From Mytilinidion resinicola (Eukaryota; Ascomycota; Dothideomycetes; Mytilinidiales; Mytilinidiaceae), in NCBI RefSeq assembly GCF_010093595.1, contig NW_022985457.1, positions 427,494-491,493 of the forward strand: DNA of 64,000 bases, given 5' to 3'. Within the stretch, counting starts at the first letter, position 1; the number at the start of each line of letters is the position of its first letter. Positions 10,410-20,645 of the stretch are shown here, one piece after another. The translations under genes were made by a program, and so were the position numbers. Under the pieces are notes generated by a model that was given only the letters and a program-made list of their open reading frames with translations, made no database searches and was not told the origin of the DNA.

Positions 10410-12145
10410 ATGTCTCTCTGTAACAGCGCATGCCTGCTCCTCATTCCTCTACTGCTCGGACGCATCGCCGCCTTCCTTTGGACTACGACCCAACAGCTCC
10501 ATAGGACCAATATCTACCCAAAACTGCAAGAGTTCGGCACGTCAGCACTACAAAAGTACAAAGTGTCCCGCCCTTCCGCGATGTCCCACGATGTCCTCCG
10601 CATTCCCTCCAAGGGAGATACGATGGCCTCTACATCGACCTTCCGATTCTTCGACCTACCACCAGAACTCCGGATTATGGTTTACAAGAATCTTGTGTGC
10701 GAAACAGATCGCACCGATCATGGAATTTTTGAGGATCCTTATTCTGTCCGCAACCGCGTGGGAAAGGCTGCTCCTTCCATCAAAACTCAGATTCTGACAG
10801 TCTCTTAAAAAGGTTACGGCGAGGCCTACGACGTGATGATCAAAGGCAATCTTTTTGTGCGAGTCACTTCTCGGGGTCTGGACTTGAAACAGTTCCTAGT
10901 CGAGAAAGACATACCAGTCGTAACTATGAACTCGCGATTAACTTCGGCCGTCAAAGGATATGTCATGCAACATCACTTGCGCGGCACCGGCTCAACTCGG
11001 ATTGTAACAGCTACAACCTAGGATCAACAACTCATACGGTTCACGGTCACCTACGGACAGCGTGGCGAGGTCCTCTGTTCAGCTACACCAGGGTCCTCTC
11101 AGCTGGGTCCGTTCCTTTCAGCTGGCCTCTATTCAGCTGAGCTGATAGACCTAGGGGGTGGGCCATTTCCTATTAGTATATATTCGGCCCATACGGCCAC
11201 GACAATACAAGCAGAGTTCACATCAATTTCAACCTGAGTACTCAAGTCCACGTTATGATTTGATGCTTCTCTACCGAGACTTGGACAAGTTCTGCGCTGC
11301 TCTCGGCGAAGGAAACAAAACCTATCGGGACTGCAAACATTCCCTCGACATGAAAAATATCTTCACGGTGGCCACGTTTCCGCGTAAATACCAGGAGCTA
11401 CTACTGCGCCCTTACATCACGCATCTTCACGGCTTCCCCCACTTCCAAATACCCACTTATGTCAGCTCTGAGCTTGGCCAAAGCGCACTGACGTCTATCA
11501 AACATCTTGCCTGGTCTCATCCGGACAATGTCATCCAATGTTTTACCCAAAAGCATGCTCTCGCAGTCGCGCAGTTCCTCGCCAACGATTACACAACAAG
11601 CCCTCAGAACTTGCCAGTCCGCCATCGCGCAACTTTTCTACCTGAAGCAGAGCGGGGACTGGAACACAATAATCATTGTTGGAGGCGCTAAATGCGACCT
11701 ACCTTACCATGTGGCTTCTCTCGTCTATGATTTTCATTTAACTCTTACCCGATGCACTTTATCCGCAATGCGATTTTCTGCCAGCCAAAACGACCAGGCA
11801 GCGGTAGAATCGGCGTATTCCTCTCTTTGGGCACGGAGCGACGGCCCACGAGATCCGGACGTGATGTGGAATATGTTCAAATCAGACAGGAGTCGCATAA
11901 GAGAGGGGGAGACGAAGCTTGCATGGGCTGAGATGTTGTGTATCTGTCGCAACCCCGACGACTTGACGAGAGCGAAAGATGCAATTCGAGAAGCTTCCCA
12001 TCTTTTGCCTAGAGTTGAACCTAGAGACGAGCGAATCGAAGAAACGCTGAAGATGGTTAAGAGTTGGGAGAGGGAGATAGAAACTGATCGTGCTACCCAA
12101 AGCCTCGTTCATCTCATGGGGGGAATCTTCGGTCTACAGCCTTAA
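10410..12145 (+). pseudogene. Broken paralogue of the F-box-like gene
   Basis: It aligns through most of its length with the gene at 8136-9548. Shared landmarks are FRFFDLPPELRIMVYKNLV, IKTQILTVS, GEAYDVMIKGNLFVR and DLMLLYRDLDKFCAAL. Three lesions are visible. A TAA at 10806-10808 replaces a codon read as Lys or Gln in the intact copy. A 245-bp repeat element is inserted at 10995-11239. A frameshift near 11590-11610 moves the frame from the one ending at 11691 to the one running 11507-12145. An extra N-terminal hydrophobic segment (LLLIPLLLGRIAAFL) is absent from the paralogue. Codon-like composition persists to the end, so inactivation looks fairly recent. It is best read as a pseudogene. 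Confidence 0.8.
10995..11239 (+). mobile_element. 245-bp ACTC-family element inserted in the F-box-like paralogue
   Basis: The ends are ACTCGGATTG (10995-11004) and CAACCTGAGT (11230-11239), imperfect 10-bp inverted repeats. The flanks are GCTCA (10990-10994) and ACTCA (11240-11244), a 5-bp target duplication with one change. A TATA-like run (tatatattcgg) lies in the right third. Cutting out the element plus one flank rejoins the host reading frame. It could be a solo LTR with unusual ends or a MITE. Confidence 0.8.
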
Positions 12146-12349
12146 GCTCTACCTCAAATGGGTACTTTCACGTTTTGTCTAAGAGCTGATGGAGACCCAT
12201 TTTCATTACTTCCAGCAGTTAGGAGCTCACTAAACGATCTCACCATGTTCGTATTCGCTTCGTCTAGTTCTATGTTTTCCGCTTGTTGGATGCAATTTCG
12301 TTCTTACTCTGGTTTCACATTGCGTCACTCCGTTTTTCCAACCCAAATC

Positions 12350-13806
12350 CTACTTCCTGGCATTCCGACTTCTCAAATAATCCCCCATGCCCCCATCGTC
12401 TATGGACTCCACATGACGGTTCAAGCCAGATTGTCTCGACGGAGAGCTTTCTTTGCTCGACTCGGCAGAAGATGTGGAACTCGATGTAACCGCACCGAAG
12501 CCTAGCGACGAGAGTGCAGAATAGAGCGTCGAGGTCAGATACGATACGTTCTCCGATGCCGAATCCTCAGATGTTTCTGATGATGGCGTGGCTGAGACGT
12601 CTGATGAGTGCGTCCTATCCAGACGGTGGTCCTCGGGCTGTTCTTCCGTTGTCGTCGTCGGTATCGGAAGATTGGATGGAGTGCCGTTGGCAACGTTGAC
12701 ATCCCTATTCTGAGCATCCTCCACATCTAAGACCTCTCTCGGCTCGGGGGCCACACCGTTCGTCACGGGGAACTCTTCCTTTTCCCTACTTGCAGAAGTT
12801 TCCTCCATGGACTCCTTCCCGCCCGCGCTCTTCTCAGCTGCCAACGCCTCCTCCAGCTTCTTCCCAAAGAGCAACGTAAAAACAACAACCAACCCCACCT
12901 CCCCCGTCTCCCGATCTTTGAGCACATACCTCAGCTCATGCGTCTTGTCATCGATATACCGCACTACCGAGATCGAGAACCCGGGGAGCTTCAATGCAAA
13001 GTCTGCCGTCATTAGCACCTCTACCGATACAACCACCACTCTCACTCTTCCACAAACTTACTCGCAAAATCCAAATACGGATTGAAGAAATCCCCGCCAT
13101 ACCTCCTCCCCTCCTCAAACACAAACCCCTCCAACCTCTCCCTCTTCAAAAAGTGCTTCCGCCGCTTATTCGCCGCCGCCGGCACGCCCAGCTTCTCTCT
13201 CACCTCCGCACCGCTCCCATCACCACCTTCCTCAATCACTCCCCCCTGTTCCACATGGACGCCGCCATCGCGCTTCTCCCCGACCCGAAACGCAAAGAAA
13301 CTCGACAACGCCGGCCCGTACAGAAACGGCGCGTCCGAGTACGGATCCGCATAAAGCCCCGGATCCAGCAACGTCGTCGCGATGCGCATCGCCGTCTTGA
13401 ACCCCGGCGGCAGCCTATCCCTAATGCTATGGTCGAAATCGAAACCGGTCACCAGATCCTGGCCTGGGATGTCGCGCTTCGGGACGAACGTGTACCCCAC
13501 GCTGTGCAGATCGGACGTGTGCAGCGGGTGCGAGAAGTAGCGTTCGTCGGTGGGCGGCGCGGAGGTGGGGAGGCCGTTGTAGCCGCGGATGCGCACGTTG
13601 AGGTAGGCGTCCATGAGGGGGGTGGAGACGTGGGTTGGCGCGCTGCTGTTGACGGAGACGAGGGTGTGGGAGGAGGTGGCGTAGGTGGGGCCGGCGGTGA
13701 CGCGGAGGAGGTATTTGTCTCTTCGGGAGGGGTCGGGGACGGAGGTAGAGGGGGAGGGGGTGCGGGAGCGGGAGGTGGTGAGGGCGGATTTGAGGGCGGA
13801 GGCCAT
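12350..13806 (-). CDS. DUF1769 family protein
   Basis: Two exons on the minus strand, 13806-13062 and 13002-12350, are joined through a 59-bp intron with a consensus GTAAGT donor; the product is 465 residues. The splice links NPYLDFA to FALKLPGFSISVV, after which come YIDDKTHELRYVLKDRETGEV and a hydrophobic VVVFTLLFG. This block is the hallmark of the fungal DUF1769 family, whose function is not established. Upstream, the protein has a conserved-looking region (YLNVRIRGYNGLP, VTGFDFDHSIRDRLPPGFKTAMRIA). The C-terminal 150 residues are Ser/Thr/Glu-rich and probably disordered. The gene converges on the F-box-like pseudogene. A proline-rich frame on the same DNA (13449-13889) is a shadow. Confidence 0.82.
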
Positions 13807-15086
13807 GATGGTGTGGTGGTGCTGGGTTTGAGGTGGTACTTCAAGGTAGTGCGGAAGAGGTTTTGGGAGTCGTAGGAAAGTGCTTGCAAATTATTTTTCG
13901 AATGTTTAAGAATTCTAGGAAATGTTTAATAGTCTAAAGGTATCAAAATAGAAGTTTGAAATAAACGGTCGTCCTTGAAGGTGGGAATTATGGGGACCTT
14001 TTTTTTTTTGGCGGGGGGGATCTAAGTCTTGAAAGTGCATACCAATTGCTACCCCAGCGCCCCCCATATTATAGAATCGGACATCTGACAGTTCCAGAAT
14101 TTGAAACTAGTATTAGAGGCATAGCAAAGCCACAGTCGTCGTACCTACGTCCAACTCGCAGGCCGGTCGGGAAACTCGGTGGAGACCGTAACACGGTTGA
14201 CGCGTGCGTCGTTTCGGCATGCCGCAGGTCATGACGGCATCGGAAGCTGTGTCAGCCACTTTGGCTGCGCCCTCATTGGCTAGGAATTTTCTTTTGGTCG
14301 TCCAATCATGGTTTGAGTTAAACTCTCCGTCATGTGATATGCTTTCACTATGAATTTTGCACAGCGTCTTGGGATCGAATTCTCTCGGTGACGGTTTAGG
14401 CAGTCCCTCAAAACTACCCCTCCATCCTTGGTCCGAGCTTCTTGCCGTTTTCGGTAATCTCGTCGCCAAAAAGTGTCGAGCACCGAGCGACCTTACATCT
14501 GACTACAAATTAATTCGTGTAAATTCAACAACGAGGTTTGAGAGCCTATCCGCTGGCTCAATAGAAGAGAAGATTGACGCGAAACTTTCTACCGCATCAG
14601 AAATAGAATAAACGTTGTTGGGGTGGAGGTATAGCGGTTGAAGCGGATACGCGTTAGTTTTGGCCAAGACGGGGACGGCAATGGAGGGGAAGCATGTTTT
14701 GGTGGAAAGACGCCATTGTATATCAAAGGCTAGATTGGGAGCAAAGTCGTGCGGTTGTTCATTCCCGGCATAGAATGGCTTCACGGCCAATAGGATCGTG
14801 TTTTCTAGCTCCCAACGACCCCTTGCACTCAGAGCTAGCCGCTCGACGGCGGGTCGTCCCGCCCCCCGCGCCTAACATCATACTCTCACCATCTTTTGTT
14901 CGCCTTCTCATTAGCATGCGCCGCAGACGTGCATGAGATCCGTTCTCATGGCTACGAATCCGCCTTTCGCACGCGCCGTAGGGCGCTCTGCTGTGCCGCA
15001 TGCATTCGCCGTAAAGCCCTGACTCTTGAAAATGCCAGATCTGTCTCGATTCCTCATGAACTCTGCGCGATTTAAGCCGTCCTATA
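13807..15086. other. Intergenic region with no supported gene
   Basis: 1.28 kb between divergent genes. It contains a T-run followed by a G-run near 13999-14021 and several short unconvincing frames. Nothing here could be tied to a family. Confidence 0.35.
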
Positions 15087-16420
15087 ATGATTGCAAACTC
15101 TCTATATCAAAGACGCATTCAATTTGCGATAGCCGGGCTTGTCGCTTTCTCCTTGTTTCTGCTGTATTTCCGACACGAAATCTCATCTGCATCGAATGAA
15201 CTCCCACATGTGAGTGGGACGTTTGCACAGAACGGCTTGTTGGAGAACGTACAGAACCAAACGCTAGGGGTAATTTTGATTTTCTTCTTCACATTTTCTT
15301 ACTCTGTGCTTCCAAACGGATCCTCACACAGCGTCAGTTCCAGAAGCTCTTCGTTCTCAACCTTCCCTCTCGGACAGATCACAAAGATGCCGTCTCGCTG
15401 GCTGCCGCCTTAAGCAATCTACAGCTGCATTGGATAGATGGGGTCAAGGGCGCCGATGTGCTTCATAAGGCACTGCCTCCAGGAGACTACCAAATCCCGC
15501 CTGATGGCGTCAAGGGATGCTGGAGGGCACATATGAATGCTCTTCTAACGTGCGTACTCGAGAAATTCCTAGCTTTGTTTCGCCCGCTAAAGAAATGCTG
15601 TAGGGTTATCCAACAAAATGTTTCCACAGCCCTTATTATGGAAGACGATGTAGACTGGGACATACGAATCAGAGATCAACTCCATCGCTTCGCTGTCTAC
15701 GCCCGCATCCTCACACAACCTCTCTCGTCCAACCCCTCTGAATACGCCGACCCGACATTCCCGGAACCAAAACTAGAAGGTCAGATCTTGAACATCCCCC
15801 TCGAACACGTCCCCAGCACGATCGCCCCCTTATCTTCTCCCTATGGCGACAACTGGGACCTCCTCTGGCTCGGCCACTGCGGCATGCAATTCCCCAAGCC
15901 CGAAAACAAGCCCCTTAATCCCCTAGGCCGCGTTGTACACTCGAACGACCTCACCGTCCCCGAAAAGTAGTTCATCTACTTCTAATGGGGCTTCGAAGAC
16001 CTTGCTAACGACTATCCCGCCCACGCTCGGGTCGTACACCACGCCACGGGTGGCGTCTGCTCGCTGGTCTACGCCGTTTCCCAGCGGGGTGCACGTCGGT
16101 TGCTCTACGAACTAGGCGTCAACAAGTTCTCTGCAAATCTAGATATCATGCTGCGCGAGTTCTGCAATGGGGCGAACGGGCGCGTGCATGGGACGCGTCT
16201 GACGGTGCAACCGCAGCTGTTCCAGCACCATCGGCCGAGGGGCGCGAGGAAGGGGTTTAGTGAGATTTCGGATCATAGGGAGAAGTGGAATGAGGAGCCG
16301 TATTCGAAGCATCTGCAGTGGAGTGTTCGGATGAACTTTGGGAAGATGGTCATGGGGAGGACGGATTATGTGGGTCAGTGGCCGGCTGGGGGGAAGGACA
16401 ATGGGCTGCCTAGTAGATAG
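15087..16420 (+). pseudogene. GT25-type glycosyltransferase with two in-frame stops
   Basis: GT25 proteins are sugar transferases related to LPS and collagen galactosyltransferases; fungal members are usually Golgi-type type II membrane proteins. Exons fit at 15087-15269, 15332-15549 and 15604-16420, with introns of 62 and 54 bp. The N-terminus has one membrane anchor (IAGLVAFSLFLLYF). Family landmarks follow: KLFVLNLPSRTDHKDA, GVKGCWRAHMNALL, the acidic ALIMEDDVDWD, LLWLGHCG and RVVHHATGGVCSLVYAVS. After VPEK the frame meets TAG (15968-15970) and TAA (15983-15985), then resumes at WGFEDLANDYP with conserved sequence to the end. Both stops would be glutamine codons after a single C-to-T change. 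A 32-bp or 116-bp intron removing them does not keep the frame. It is either a recent pseudogene or, less likely, subject to readthrough. Confidence 0.8.
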
Positions 16421-18060
16421 ATCTGATGAAGGGTGAGCGTTACTAGAGCCGCATCCAAAATGATTTCAAGGGACTCACCCATCATTCCCTTCCAGGACTT
16501 ATATAGTTCATTTTGTGTACCGCTGTCACTTCCATTATGTTATTCGCCACCCATCACAGTGCCCGCTTCAGATTTTCTTAGAATGATGTACAGGACTAGT
16601 ACATGAGTTTGCGCACGTCGCCTTTTTCATCTCGTCTTGATTTATGATGATGTGCTGAAGCACCACATAGAGTAGCAAGTAGGCCGACCGTCAGTATGTG
16701 CATTGTGTCTGATTCAAGCTCTCACGGACTTTACATCTTATCAAATCGTTCAGAATACATTGTAACACCTCCAACGGTGGCGAGCAAGTGTGCCCAAACT
16801 TTTGGCAAAGCACTATACATCATCCTACAAAGGTATCAGCGCAGCACTGCCGGATCGAGCGTCCACGTGATTAGTCATTCCACATAGGACACAATTAGGA
16901 TAGAAATAGGTGAGTTGCCTCTGGTTTCAGAATTTTACATCCATACCATTCCTACTGTCTTACGTTTCGAATATAGAGATTGTCTCTCACATGACCTCGT
17001 TGTATCCTCCCGATCTCCAGTTCTAGAATATCCCAGCTCACCTCGAGCTCCTCGAACCCAAGAGATCGGGTCATCCGAACCGCTGCATTAGTTCCCTCTC
17101 CACGCAGCCGTCGCCTCACTTCTGGCATGGCTCGCATCTGTGACCCATGCGAGAAACGAGCTATCACTTTCTCTAGACGTCGACGGCGAAGCCGAACTCG
17201 GGAGGCCAGCGGGCCGCATTTGCCGCCGCCTCGACCTGCAGCCGTCTCTAAGTGCTCTTCAATGCCTTATCTCAAGCCCCAGATAACAAAAGGAGAAGGT
17301 GATGGTGTACATGTACATAGACGAGCGCCTCCCGCCGAGGTCTCTGCATGGTACCTCCAGACTGCCCTCAGTTCACCAACTGACCCGCCAACAATGAGCC
17401 CACGTACCCCTCATTTAGGGCACCCGGCAATTTCCACACCTCCCCACCCCGGCGAGAACAGCTATCCGATGTTGCGCATTGCATGATGCACATAGTATTG
17501 CGAATACCGTGTGGAGGGGCGGGTACCGCGGGTACTGGGTAGGGACTGCATCGAGTGCTCACTTCACAACACCAAGAGACCTGCCAAAAATACCATCAGA
17601 CAGGTCACATTTGAAGCCCTGCAGGACAGCAGATGGCGTCAGGGCACAACCTCGGCCCGTCCCATTGACAGCCCGCCTCTGGGACGCGGCCGTCAGACTG
17701 GCCTCGCTTCCGGACGTGTGGATGCAAAGCAAAAGCAAACTACTGTGTAGTTCCGATCCGGGCTATGAATTCACTCACGCGCACAGCAAATTGTCGCTCG
17801 GCCTGGAGTGAATTGCACAGCCGCATCAGGCGTGGAGGCACCTCAGACGGCGGTCCACGCGGGTACACAGTCGTCACTTCCTTCATGTCCACCACGTCTA
17901 TTTAAACCTCTGCTCCGGAGTTGCCTTTATCTTCTTTCCAATCCCGCAGCAGCACCACCTCTACAAGTCCAGCTCGTACTGCTGGCCCTCGGTCAATCGT
18001 CACACACCGCGAATCCAACTACTCTACCACACAATCCTACACCACTATACCACCGTCAGA
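16421..18060. other. Intergenic region holding one MITE, otherwise unassigned
   Basis: Apart from the repeat at 16591-16815, nothing is convincing. Frames at 16952-17167 (minus), 17127-17486 and 17479-17811 (plus) lack family features and read like chance openings in GC-rich DNA. The last 200 bp are the probable promoter and leader of the SET-domain gene. Confidence 0.35.
16591..16815 (+). mobile_element. 225-bp MITE, family B, copy 1
   Basis: It matches 59915-60139 along its length. Shared stretches are 'gtgctgaagcaccac', 'gagtaggccga' or its variant, 'acatcttatcaaa' and 'acggtgg'. The left end (CAGGACTAG) and right end (TTGGCAAAGCACTA) are flanked by TA. The termini resemble those of family A (…GTTTGGGCAC), so both may be mobilised by one Tc1/mariner-like transposase. 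Confidence 0.75.
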
Positions 18061-18627
18061 ATGGCCCCAGCTGCTTTAAGCACCCCACAACATGTTGCTA
18101 TCAGCGCCACCAAATCGCAGCCTGCCTCAATTCCCGCCTGGGTGAAGCCCGATTTGGCCGCCCTCCTGCACGTTGAACACCGCTCCGGAGACTTCGCCGC
18201 ATGCTCCGTATCACTCGTCTCGCTGCCCGCCGGTGCCATCTTCGCTCGCATCACCACTCCCACTATCGCCACGAAGGCCTACACCTCCGTGCAAGCCGGG
18301 CCGGACCTGCACATCGAGCTCAACTCCGACCTAGTCTACATCAACCACTCGTGCGAGCCGACCCTCATCTTCGACATGGCCCGCTGGGAGGTCCGCGTCA
18401 ACCCGGCGCTGTCTGGCGGCCTGCAGCCTGGTATGGAGCTCACCTTCTTCTATCCGAGCACTGAGTGGCACATGGCGCAGCCGTTCAAATGCTTGTGCGG
18501 GACCGCGCAGTGCCTGGGGACCGTCAGCGGAGCGAGGGATTTGGGCGGAAAGCTGGCTGGCTACTATCTCAATGCTCACATCGAGGATCTGCTTGTGGAG
18601 CAGGCTGCACAAGGCGAGAAGAAGTAA
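18061..18627 (+). CDS. Small SET-domain protein with post-SET cysteines
   Basis: Single exon, 188 residues. SET domains bind SAM and usually methylate protein lysines. The signature here is the compact fungal form: DLVYINHSCEPTLIFD (the NHSCEP pseudoknot motif), GMELTFFYPSTEWHMAQPF (counterpart of the ELTFDY strand) and a post-SET-like cysteine cluster CLCGTAQCLG. The N-terminal half of the domain (HRSGDFAACSVSLVSLPAGAIFARI) matches the first strands. There is no targeting signal and no second domain. Because the protein is so short and the usual tyrosine after ELTF is replaced by FYP, catalytic activity is uncertain. The substrate is unknown. Confidence 0.85.
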   Translation: MAPAALSTPQHVAISATKSQPASIPAWVKPDLAALLHVEHRSGDFAACSVSLVSLPAGAIFARITTPTIATKAYTSVQAGPDLHIELNSDLVYINHSCEPTLIFDMARWEVRVNPALSGGLQPGMELTFFYPSTEWHMAQPFKCLCGTAQCLGTVSGARDLGGKLAGYYLNAHIEDLLVEQAAQGEKK

Positions 18628-19773
18628 GACGGCGCTCCGGGCTGACACCGTCAGAGGTCCTTCGACTTAGTATCAGGGCGAGAAGTCTGCGAAGGGCGGC
18701 GGTCTGGTTTGCAGCACGGTGCAGGGCGGAATTTCATTCAATATGGCTAAAGGCGGTAAAAGTTATCTCATGCATTTGCAGGCTGTGCGGTATATGGGAG
18801 GGTCTTGCTGGTGGCATGGCGTGGCGGTGGACTTATCTAGCCTGGAGGCCTTGATGGCGTTATGAGAATCTAACAATGCCTTACATTCACTTTGACATTG
18901 CTGGTGAAGCTGGGAGACGCCCCAGGCCTAACCATACTATGATGTCAAGTGTTACACCCTCGAAATCACACCTGGCTTAAGGGTGCTTTTCCCAACATCT
19001 ATGTCCATCGGAGCCACCTCCGAGCTATCTCAAATTCAAAACCTACAATGTCAAGTTCCACACCCTTCAAATCGAGAACCGCTTTCCTAATTATGATCCT
19101 CCATCAGAAACACCTCCGACTTCAAAATCAAGCTTCAATTTTCCACACCACATAACACACGAGGGCACCTCAAGCCTACCTGAAATATCAAATCCCCCCA
19201 ATGTAAAGTCCTACGTCCTTCAAATCAGACCCTGGGAGGTGATGTTGTGGTGCGGAGGAGTGTTGGTGGGCTGGGGGGTTACTTCGATGTGTTATGGGGG
19301 TTGAGAACGCACACCCTCAGAATCAGAAACCCGACTTTTCCAACCTCTGTTACCCCTGTGCCCCCATCAGGCCACCTCAGACGTTGGTATCACACAGTCC
19401 CCCACCCCTTTTTCTCCCGACAGCCACGTTGTGCGGCGATGCGGCTCTTTGGAGGTGTGGAGGGGTAATTCACGATGTCAGGATTTTGCGGGTTGGTGGG
19501 GGCGGGGTAGGGGACGGGGGTGGTTGTGATGTGATTGACATGTGACGCTCGCGTGACCGGGGAGGCGTGAGGCGTGAGAAATTCCTAATTTAATACTGTA
19601 TTAGTGGCCAATCAGATGCTGCGATAAGAGCTTGCGTACACCTTTTCACCACCGCTTGAAAGTGCTCCGGTGGGTTGGTGGAGAGCTGGAGCGGCGTGTT
19701 CAATTGTGTACACAGGTCTATCACCGCCTGAGGTGGCCTGGCGAGGTATCAGGTTTGTCGCAATGATCAATAT
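18628..19773. other. Intergenic region with a degenerate tandem repeat
   Basis: A motif resembling 'aatgtcaagttccacaccct' followed by 'tcaaatc' recurs at about 18941, 19047 and 19200, and more weakly near 19308. The spacing is about 100-150 bp, which suggests an old tandem array. No gene is supported; the frames at 19247-19545 look like chance. Confidence 0.4.
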
Positions 19774-20355
19774 CTAATTTCTCTTAGGTTGCTGAAGACA
19801 CTCAAGCGGCGATAGAACAATGTAAGGAGACTCATGTTCTGGTATCATAGAAGACGTAAATACAGGCACAATAGGTCTATGTACACCTCGCGAACACTGT
19901 CTGAGGGACTTCAAAGTATTTTCTGGAATATACGTCTCGTGAGTGACATACCTAGAGAGAATATCTACACCTTCGGTGAGGCGACGCAAAACGCGGTCTC
20001 TCGAAGATATGGTCTCCATCTCAAAGTTGTCAAAGGAAGATGGATCAATTGAGTCGCGGAACCAATCCGGAACCCCAATCGCCTCGAAATGCGTCTTGGG
20101 CGACCTCAAAAAGCCCTCCAAGCTGTCAATTCTGCTTCGAAGGCAATCCAACTCAGAAATCTGACTGTCGGCACTCCCGGACGTGGCAAAATCATGGCCC
20201 AACAACGCCAAGCCGTCCAGCGTGTCGCCCGATGACAGAGAAGGTGTACGGCGTCTCCGTTTATGCAGTGCCCGAGTCTTCCGTGAAGTGTGATGGACGG
20301 CCCTGCGGTTGGGGTCCCAGGGTCGGCTGTGCCTGGGTCCGAGGGTGAACCTCAC
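19774..20355 (-). CDS. Hypothetical protein, unassigned
   Basis: An uninterrupted minus-strand frame of 193 codons. The N-terminus is very basic (TSRKTRALHKRRRR), followed by a mixed polar region with a short helical stretch (ISELDCLRSRIDSLEGFL). I do not recognise a family and see no catalytic motif, signal peptide or membrane segment. Its length and mixed composition make a chance frame less likely, but it could be one exon of a longer gene or a remnant. It is convergent with nothing obvious: the HAL2 gene downstream is also on the minus strand. Confidence 0.4.
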   Translation of the reverse strand: MRFTLGPRHSRPWDPNRRAVHHTSRKTRALHKRRRRTPSLSSGDTLDGLALLGHDFATSGSADSQISELDCLRSRIDSLEGFLRSPKTHFEAIGVPDWFRDSIDPSSFDNFEMETISSRDRVLRRLTEGVDILSRYVTHETYIPENTLKSLRQCSRGVHRPIVPVFTSSMIPEHESPYIVLSPLECLQQPKRN

Positions 20356-20645
20356 GCGGGCGGGCCTCTGATGCCTGCAAGAATCATTTTGAACAGTCCA
20401 TAGACTTGTTGGGCTACCTCAAACAGCGGTGCAGTGGTTCGAAATGTAGTAGGTGTGAGGGTACGATTCAGCGTGACTTCTAGACCCCTTAAGCAAACTC
20501 ACTTACCACTGTCAGGAGTGCTCCAACCTATGACCTGAAATCCTAATTTGTTGTAACATTCCCGACGCTCCAATTCAGACCGGCACTTTTTCTTACCTTA
20601 AGCCACCGATACTAATGTCAATGATCCTCCTATGCTTTTGAAATT

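Noticed and set aside
13449..13889. Proline-rich minus-strand ORF
   Set aside because: It is a shifted-frame shadow of the DUF1769 first exon, produced by GC-rich codons.
15968..16083. Intron removing both stops of the GT25 gene
   Set aside because: The available GT-AG pair would delete the conserved WGFEDL to VYAVS segment and shift the frame; a 32-bp version is too short and also out of frame.
16952..17811. Candidate transcription-factor gene in the 16-18 kb gap
   Set aside because: The basic stretch near 17170 lacks the six-cysteine spacing of a Zn2Cys6 motif, and the frames do not join with splice signals.
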